A stretch of 64,000 bases of DNA from Prado023 sp963736425 (GTDB lineage: Bacteria; Actinomycetota; Actinomycetes; S36-B12; CAIYMF01): NCBI GenBank assembly GCA_963736425.1, contig CAVTOX010000005.1, positions 1-64,000 of the forward strand, in the 5' to 3' direction. Positions 56,362 through 64,000 of this stretch are shown one piece after another. The notes under the pieces were generated by a model. It did no database searches, had not been told where the DNA came from, and saw only the letters and a list, made by a program, of their open reading frames with translations. Each line of letters starts with the position of its first letter. Positions within the stretch are counted from its first letter, which is position 1. Both the position numbers and the translations under genes were made by a program.

Positions 56362-56811
56362 TCAGCGGCCGACCTCGTACTCGGCCAGCTGGTCGATGCG
56401 TCGCTGGTGGCGCTCTGCGCCCGAGAACGGCGTGGCCAGGAAGGCGTTCACGATCTCGAAGGACTCCTCGGTGGAGTGCATGCGGCCACCGATGGCCACC
56501 ACGTTGGCGTTGTTGTGCTCCCGGGCCAGCGTCGCAATCTCCACCGACCAGGCCAGCGCTGCGCGCACGCCGGGCACCTTGTTGGCCGCGATCTGCTCAC
56601 CGTTGCCCGAGCCGCCGATCACGATCCCGAGGCTGCCCGGCTCCTCGACGACGCCCTCGGCCGCCTCGAAGCAGAACGCCGGGTAGTCGTCCTCGGCGTC
56701 GTACTCGTGCGCACCATGGTCCACGACGTCGTGGCCCGCCTCGCGCAGGTAGGCAGCCAGCATGTTCTTCAACTCGTAGCCGGCATGGTCACAGCCCAGA
56801 TGAACCCGCAT
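56362..56811 (-). CDS. rpiB: Ribose-5-phosphate isomerase B
   Basis: A 149-residue RpiB/LacAB-fold isomerase, interconverting ribose-5-phosphate and ribulose-5-phosphate in the pentose phosphate pathway. HLGCDHAGYELK (Asp8, His9) begins the protein. The active loop GGSGNGEQIAANK carries Glu72, matching the catalytic Glu75 of the mycobacterial enzyme, in place of the Cys of E. coli RpiB. REHNNANVVAIGGR is conserved. ATG 56811 aligns with the family. The extra ten codons upstream do not. Confidence 0.95.
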   Translation of the reverse strand: MRVHLGCDHAGYELKNMLAAYLREAGHDVVDHGAHEYDAEDDYPAFCFEAAEGVVEEPGSLGIVIGGSGNGEQIAANKVPGVRAALAWSVEIATLAREHNNANVVAIGGRMHSTEESFEIVNAFLATPFSGAERHQRRIDQLAEYEVGR

Positions 56812-57092
56812 GGCACCAGATTCTGTCCGATGCGTGGCCATGAGTCACTTCCGGCCGACCATCGAGGTCCTGGCAACCTGCGTCGGCGTTGCGCCTGGCC
56901 TTCCTGGGAGCCGGCACCGAACTCGAGACCTCGCCCGGATCCGGGCGCACCGGTCGGCGTTGCGCCGTCCGGGCGATCCGCGCGGGCGGACCTGCGAGAC
57001 CCACACCCGTCAGGGCTCGCATGGAAGAATGCCCGGGACACACGCGCGGGCGACATCCTGACCGCCCGACATCGACGACTTGGAGTTCCCCT

Positions 57093-59642
<2,550 letters not shown>

Positions 59643-59643
59643 C

Positions 59644-61881
59644 CTACCGGGCGGACTTGACCGCCTCCACCAGCCGGCGGAGCAGGGCCAGGTTCGGGAA
59701 GTCCTCGATGAGCACGGCCTGACCTCGGGCGTCGGTGAGCGGCACGCGCCAGTTCGGGTACTCCTTGTCGGTGCCCGGCTGGTTCTGTGCCCGCCGGTCG
59801 CCCACCGCATCGGTCAGGGCGACCCCAATCAGCACTGAGGGGGACGCAGCGACCAGCGCGTGCAGGGCGACCACAAGGTCCTCCTCAGTCCCGTCCTCGG
59901 ACATCCAGCCGCGCTCGACACACATCGCGCGCCACTCGGCCACCTGAGCGTTGCTCTCGGCGAGCTCCTCCTCGGCCGGCCGGGTCAGCAGCCCGAGATC
60001 GGCCCGGATGCGCACATGCTCCCCTGCGAGGTACCCGGCGGTCGGAGGCAGGTCGTGGACCGTGACCGAGGCCAGGCAGTTCCCGCGCCACTGCTCCGGC
60101 TGGAGCGGGACATCCGGATGGGCGTCGTAGTCGCGCTCGAACCACATGATGGTCGTGCCCAGGACGCCGCGCGCCAACAGGTAGTCCTGGACCCACTGCT
60201 CGACGGTCCCCAGGTCCTCGCCCACCAGCCAGGCCCCAGCCCGCTGGGACTCCAGGGCGAGGATGCCGATCAGGGCCTCGTGGTCGGAGGTGACGAAGGT
60301 ACCGCTGTAGGCGGGCATGCCCTCGGGGATCCACCACAGCCGGAACAGGCCCAGGACGTGGTCGACGCGGATCCCGCCCGCATGCCGCAGGATCGTGCGC
60401 AGCATGTCGCGGTAGGGGATGAACCCCGCCTCGGCCAGCGCGTCGGGGCGCCACGGGGGCTGCGACCAGTTCTGGCCCATCTGGTTGTACATGTCCGGTG
60501 GGGCGCCCACCGAGACGCCCTGCGCCAGGACGTCGCGCAGGGCCCATGCGTCCGAGCCCTCCGGGTGCACACCGACCGCCAGGTCGTGGACGATCCCCGA
60601 GCGCATGCCGGCGTCGAGCGCCGCCTGCTGGGCGCGCGTCATCTGCTCGTCCAGCTGCCACTGCAGCCACATGTGCCACCGCACTGAGTCCGCAAGGCGC
60701 TCACGCTCCGCCGCCACCTCCGGGGATCCGGCTTCCTGCAGGGCGGCCGACCACAGGGTCGGCTCGCCGCCATGCTCGTCGACCAGCGCGCACCAGGTGG
60801 CGTAATCGGACAGGCCCAGGCCCTCGCGGTCGACGAAGGCGTCGAAGAGCGCCTGACGACCCGGCGACAGGGGTGCGGCGAACACGTAGCGCAGGGCCTG
60901 GGACTTCGCCGCCCAGATGACGTCGCGGTCGATGAGGTCCGGGGACGTGGACAGGGCACGGACCGGAATCGACAGCGCCTCGATTCGGCTGCGGTCATCC
61001 ATCGACAGGCTCTTGTACTCCTCGATGGACTCGACCCGCAGGTAGATCGGGTTGGCGAAGCGCCGGGTCACCGGCAGGTACGGCGAGGGCTCCATCGGCG
61101 CCGCCGGGGACGCGGCATGCAGCGGGTTGACCAGGACGAAGTCCGCCCCCTCGGCGTGGCCGCTCCAGGCGGCGAGGTCGCCCAGGTCGACGAGGTCGCC
61201 GATCCCCCACGACCCCTCGGATCGCATGGCGTAGACCTGCGTCATGAAGCCCCACTGCCGGCCCGCGGCCAGCGCCGGGGGGTCCAGCCTCGCGGGTGTG
61301 ACGATGAGCTGGCACGCGGCCTCACGCAGCACCCCATCGGCCCCCTCCGACCGCGCCCAGATGGTGTGCCACCCCAGGGGCAGGTCCCAGGGCAGCCGGA
61401 ATGTGGCCTCGCCGACCAGGACCCCGTCGACGTGCCGGGGCTCGACCCAGCGATCCACCTGGTCAAGGAACCACGCCTCGCCACCCTCCTCGCGGTCGAT
61501 CCACATGGACACCAGGTCGCCGTTGGGCACGTGCACCCAGCACTGGTTGTCCGAGCCCGAACGCATCACGAACACAGGGGGCAGCATCCGGCGCCATGGC
61601 GCGTTGCGCCGGTCGTAGAGGGCGTTCCAGATCGCGTCCGGCGAGCTGACATCCACCTCGAGGGCGGTCAGCACCGCGATGATGGTCGCGGCGCCGATCC
61701 GGTGGTAGACGCCCGACTGGTCCCAGTACTCGACGGCGACGCCGTAGGCCCTGGCGAGTTCGACCAGCTCCGGGCTCGGCTCGGCCCATTCCGGCTCCAC
61801 GACGGGCTTCTTCGCCGGCTTCACAGCCGCCACGCCCGGGACAGCAGGGTCAAGGTTCGCCGGTCGATCTGCACTCGCCAC
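59644..61881 (-). CDS. malQ: 4-alpha-glucanotransferase (amylomaltase)
   Basis: A 745-residue GH77 enzyme with the N-terminal extension usual in actinobacteria. WGIGDLVDLGDLAAWSGHAE and NPLHAASPAAPMEPSPYLP are in the barrel, the nucleophile Asp is in IRVDHVLGLFRLWW, the acid Glu in WLVGEDLGTV and the third acid in VTVHDLPPTAGYL. It transfers alpha-1,4-glucan segments in glycogen or maltodextrin metabolism. GTG 61881 follows TGGAGG. It converges with pepN with a one-base gap. Confidence 0.95.
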   Translation of the reverse strand: MASADRPANLDPAVPGVAAVKPAKKPVVEPEWAEPSPELVELARAYGVAVEYWDQSGVYHRIGAATIIAVLTALEVDVSSPDAIWNALYDRRNAPWRRMLPPVFVMRSGSDNQCWVHVPNGDLVSMWIDREEGGEAWFLDQVDRWVEPRHVDGVLVGEATFRLPWDLPLGWHTIWARSEGADGVLREAACQLIVTPARLDPPALAAGRQWGFMTQVYAMRSEGSWGIGDLVDLGDLAAWSGHAEGADFVLVNPLHAASPAAPMEPSPYLPVTRRFANPIYLRVESIEEYKSLSMDDRSRIEALSIPVRALSTSPDLIDRDVIWAAKSQALRYVFAAPLSPGRQALFDAFVDREGLGLSDYATWCALVDEHGGEPTLWSAALQEAGSPEVAAERERLADSVRWHMWLQWQLDEQMTRAQQAALDAGMRSGIVHDLAVGVHPEGSDAWALRDVLAQGVSVGAPPDMYNQMGQNWSQPPWRPDALAEAGFIPYRDMLRTILRHAGGIRVDHVLGLFRLWWIPEGMPAYSGTFVTSDHEALIGILALESQRAGAWLVGEDLGTVEQWVQDYLLARGVLGTTIMWFERDYDAHPDVPLQPEQWRGNCLASVTVHDLPPTAGYLAGEHVRIRADLGLLTRPAEEELAESNAQVAEWRAMCVERGWMSEDGTEEDLVVALHALVAASPSVLIGVALTDAVGDRRAQNQPGTDKEYPNWRVPLTDARGQAVLIEDFPNLALLRRLVEAVKSAR

Positions 61882-62066
61882 GGGGGCCTCCAGTCACATG
61901 TCAGAGCGTCCCCGGGGTTCCGTGGTGAAGGGGCGGGCGAACGTCCCACGACCGGTGCCGGCGGTCCCCGGGGGCATGATGGTCAGGCTAGGCCGTCGGC
62001 CGCATCCGCCGCGCGTCCGGGGGGCCTTCGTTCGCGAACGTCCGCCGCCTTGTCCCCCAGGCGTCG

Positions 62067-62072
62067 TAGGGT
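62067..62072 (+). promoter_or_regulatory. -10 element of leaderless MscS gene
   Basis: TAGGGT (TANNNT) lies six bases before the GTG start of the mechanosensitive channel gene. No Shine-Dalgarno and no clear -35 are seen. Confidence 0.45.
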
Positions 62073-62078
62073 GCGTGC

Positions 62079-63068
62079 GTGATCAGCCTTGCAGATGAGA
62101 CCACCAGCTCAGCAGCCAACCAGACCTTCTGGGAATGGATCACCAGCTTCTGGGGTGAGGCCCTCTACATCGTATTCGTGCTGATCGTGGCTGGGATCCT
62201 GCACTTCGTCGGATCACGGGTGATCCACCGATCCGTCGAGAAGTGGATCTCCAGCGGGCGCAGCCGTGAGGACTCGTTGACCGACACCCCCGAAGCCACC
62301 GTCGAGCTGCAGTCGATGATCATGGGTCAGCGTCGCGAGCAGCGGGCGAAGGCCGTCGGGCAGCTGCTGGGCAGCGGCCTCGTGCTGGTCGTGTGGGGGA
62401 CGGCCGGGCTGCTCATCCTCACCGAGTTGGGCGTCAATGTGGCGCCGCTGATCGCCAGTGCCGGCGTCGTCGGCGTCGCGCTGGGCTTCGGAGCCCAGAC
62501 TCTGGTCAAGGACTACCTGTCGGGATTCTTCATGATCGTCGAGGACCAGTACGGGGTCGGCGATCTGGTCGATGTCGGCCCGGTGACAGGCACGGTCGAG
62601 GAGGTGGCCCTGCGGGTCACCCGTATCCGGGACCCAACGGGCGTCGTCTGGTACGTGCGCAACGGCGAGATCCTCCGCGTGGCCAACCAGTCGCAGGGCT
62701 GGACCATGGCAGCGGCGGTGATCCCCGTGTCCTACAACGCCGACCTCGCGGAGATCCGTCAGGTCGTGATCGAGGTCGGCAACGACATGTACAACGACCC
62801 TGAGACCCGGGAGCGGATGCTCGGCCGACCGTCGTTCGCCGGGGTGGAGGCGGTGTCCGGCGAGGCCGTGTATGTACGCATCGTGGTCAAGGCCCGCGCC
62901 TCGCAACAGATCCCGCTGACCCGGGAGCTGCGCGAGCGGTTGAAGGACGCGTTCGACGCCCACGGGGTCGTGGTACCCGTCCTGACCCGACCGATGGGCT
63001 TCAACGTGGACGGCACGCCGATGACTCCCGGGTCCGCGCCCCCCGTGGGTGGTGGCGTCCCGCGGTAG
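62079..63068 (+). CDS. MscS-family mechanosensitive channel
   Basis: A 329-residue small-conductance mechanosensitive channel. Three membrane segments: EALYIVFVLIVAGILHFVGS, LLGSGLVLVVWGTAGLLILT and the pore-lining VNVAPLIASAGVVGVALGFG, followed by the conserved AQTLVKDYLSGFFMIVEDQY and the cytoplasmic vestibule with YGVGDLVDVGPVTGTVEEVA. It opens on membrane tension to release solutes during osmotic downshock. Ends in a Pro/Gly-rich tail. The start is GTG 62079, immediately after a TANNNT promoter element. Confidence 0.94.
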   Translation: MISLADETTSSAANQTFWEWITSFWGEALYIVFVLIVAGILHFVGSRVIHRSVEKWISSGRSREDSLTDTPEATVELQSMIMGQRREQRAKAVGQLLGSGLVLVVWGTAGLLILTELGVNVAPLIASAGVVGVALGFGAQTLVKDYLSGFFMIVEDQYGVGDLVDVGPVTGTVEEVALRVTRIRDPTGVVWYVRNGEILRVANQSQGWTMAAAVIPVSYNADLAEIRQVVIEVGNDMYNDPETRERMLGRPSFAGVEAVSGEAVYVRIVVKARASQQIPLTRELRERLKDAFDAHGVVVPVLTRPMGFNVDGTPMTPGSAPPVGGGVPR

Positions 63069-63099
63069 TCGCTCGAGGCGCTTGAGACGGTTCGGCGAC

Positions 63100-63127
63100 T
63101 TGCGCCGCCATCGGGGACCGGCACACT
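63100..63127 (+). promoter_or_regulatory. Promoter of NAD(P)-binding gene, apparently leaderless
   Basis: -35 TTGCGC (63100-63105), 16-base spacer and -10 CACACT (63122-63127, identical to the furA -10), then seven bases to ATG 63135. Confidence 0.45.
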
Positions 63128-63134
63128 GGACCGC

Positions 63135-64000
63135 ATGGATCCCACGACCGGCCTGCTCTGCCTCGTCACGGGGGCCACTGGCTACGTCGGCGGCAGGCTC
63201 GTGCCCGAACTCCTGGCCGACGGCCACCGGGTCCGAGTCCTCGCCCGGCACCCCGACCGCCTGCGCGACCTGCCCTGGCACGACGACGTGGAGGTCGCCA
63301 TCGGCGACGCGGCCGACCCCGAGGCCCTCGCAGTCGCGATGGCCGACATCGAGGTCGCCTACTACATGATCCACGCGATCGGCACCGGGCCGGACTTCGA
63401 GCGGACCGAGGAGACGGTCGCCCGCACATTCGCGACGGCCGCCCGGGAGGCCGGGGTCCAGCGCATCGTCTACCTTGGCGGCCTTGCCCACGACGAGAAC
63501 CTCAGCGAGCACCTGCGCTCCCGTGCCGAGGTCGGGGAGATCCTGCTGGCCAGCGGGGTACCGACGGCCGCGCTCTGCGCCGCCACGGTCATCGGATCCG
63601 GGTCGCTGTCCTTCGAGATGCTGCGCTACCTCACCGAGCGACTCCCGGTGATGATCACGCCCCGGTGGGTGCGCACGCGGATCCAACCGATCGCCATCCG
63701 CGACGTCCTGCGCTACCTCGTGGGCTGCGCAACGCTGCCGGCCGACGTGAACCGGACGTTCGACATCGGTGGCCCCGACATCCTGACCTATGAGCAGATG
63801 ATGCAGCGCTTCGCGGCCGTCTCGGGCTTGAAGAAGCGTCGGATCCTGCCCATCAACCTGCTCCAGCCCGAGCTGTCCGCCCGATGGGTGGGCCTCGTGA
63901 CGCCGGTGCCCAGCCTCATCGCACGCCCCCTGGTGGCCTCGCTGCGCAACGAGGTGGTCTGCCACGAGGACGACATCCGCGCCCACATCCCCGACCCGCC
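63135..64000 (+). CDS. NAD(P)-binding NmrA/SDR-like protein, 3' end beyond window
   Basis: At least 288 residues, open at the window end. The Rossmann motif LVTGATGYVGGRLVPELL starts the protein. A second strand VRVLARHPDRLRDLPW with Arg favours NADP. YMIHAIGTG and IVYLGGLAHDENLSEHLRSR are typical of the atypical SDR (NmrA-like, often DUF2867-associated) proteins in actinobacteria, followed by FDIGGPDILTYEQMMQRFA. Substrate is unknown. The C-terminal domain is cut off. No frameshift seen. Confidence 0.88.
   Translation, partial: MDPTTGLLCLVTGATGYVGGRLVPELLADGHRVRVLARHPDRLRDLPWHDDVEVAIGDAADPEALAVAMADIEVAYYMIHAIGTGPDFERTEETVARTFATAAREAGVQRIVYLGGLAHDENLSEHLRSRAEVGEILLASGVPTAALCAATVIGSGSLSFEMLRYLTERLPVMITPRWVRTRIQPIAIRDVLRYLVGCATLPADVNRTFDIGGPDILTYEQMMQRFAAVSGLKKRRILPINLLQPELSARWVGLVTPVPSLIARPLVASLRNEVVCHEDDIRAHIPDP

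Noticed and set aside
62214..63986. 590-codon minus-strand frame at the window end
   Set aside because: Antisense to the MscS and NAD(P)-binding genes, both of which show strong family motifs.

Overview
The window is high-GC DNA from an actinomycete-type bacterium (Actinomycetota). The signs are strong G/C third positions, frequent GTG starts, a furA-katG pair, actinobacterial families (WS/DGAT acyltransferase, MmpL, LytR-CpsA-Psr, MhuD-like, Clp-N plus HTH pair, zinc-ribbon DUF2127) and several apparent leaderless promoters. I cannot name the species. I see no rRNA, tRNA, IS element, prophage or CRISPR array.

Layout. 0-5 kb is an accessory patch: a vapBC toxin-antitoxin pair, the C-terminal remnant of a vanadium haloperoxidase, a cupin gene with a broken partial duplicate, a secreted repeat-rich protein between the two copies, and an HTH-membrane fusion. 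5-17 kb holds a GH38 alpha-mannosidase, a VOC protein, a Clp-N domain gene, a WS/DGAT-hydrolase pair, a DUF2127 gene, an HtrA-type protease, and a divergent MmpL transporter and MarR regulator with paired operator-like repeats. 17-20 kb is furA-katG.

20-40 kb is a large sugar-utilisation region. Sucrose phosphorylase is followed by a frameshifted AglE/F/G-like ABC importer. Next come a GH3 beta-glucosidase, a small lipoprotein, a DUF4380-like (mutarotase-fold) protein, one MsmX/UgpC-type ATPase, a protein of about 1,100 residues resembling the cellobiose-phosphorylase clan, a second intact ABC importer, a GH1 beta-glucosidase and a LacI regulator. A perfect palindrome, GAGAGCGCTCTC, occurs four times here, only at promoters of this cluster, with a fifth near-copy. 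I infer a LacI-controlled beta-glucoside or beta-glucan regulon whose single ATPase may serve both importers.

40-64 kb is mostly ordinary metabolism and envelope functions: a YedY-like molybdoenzyme with cytochrome b, a second toxin-antitoxin pair, UGPase, acyl-CoA dehydrogenase, an MhuD-like monooxygenase, YceI, PEBP, DUF1015, a PfkB kinase, LCP, a HerA-like ATPase, ornithine aminotransferase, PBP4, CYTH, RpiB, PepN, MalQ, MscS, and an NAD(P)-binding protein cut by the window end.

Quality caveat. Many conserved genes are interrupted by single-base insertions and deletions while the protein sequence between them stays conserved, worst at 22.0-25.3 kb. Elsewhere genes of 2-3 kb are clean. This looks more like consensus errors from noisy reads than decay, but I cannot prove it. 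Such genes are given as one feature spanning all fragments, with approximate frameshift positions.
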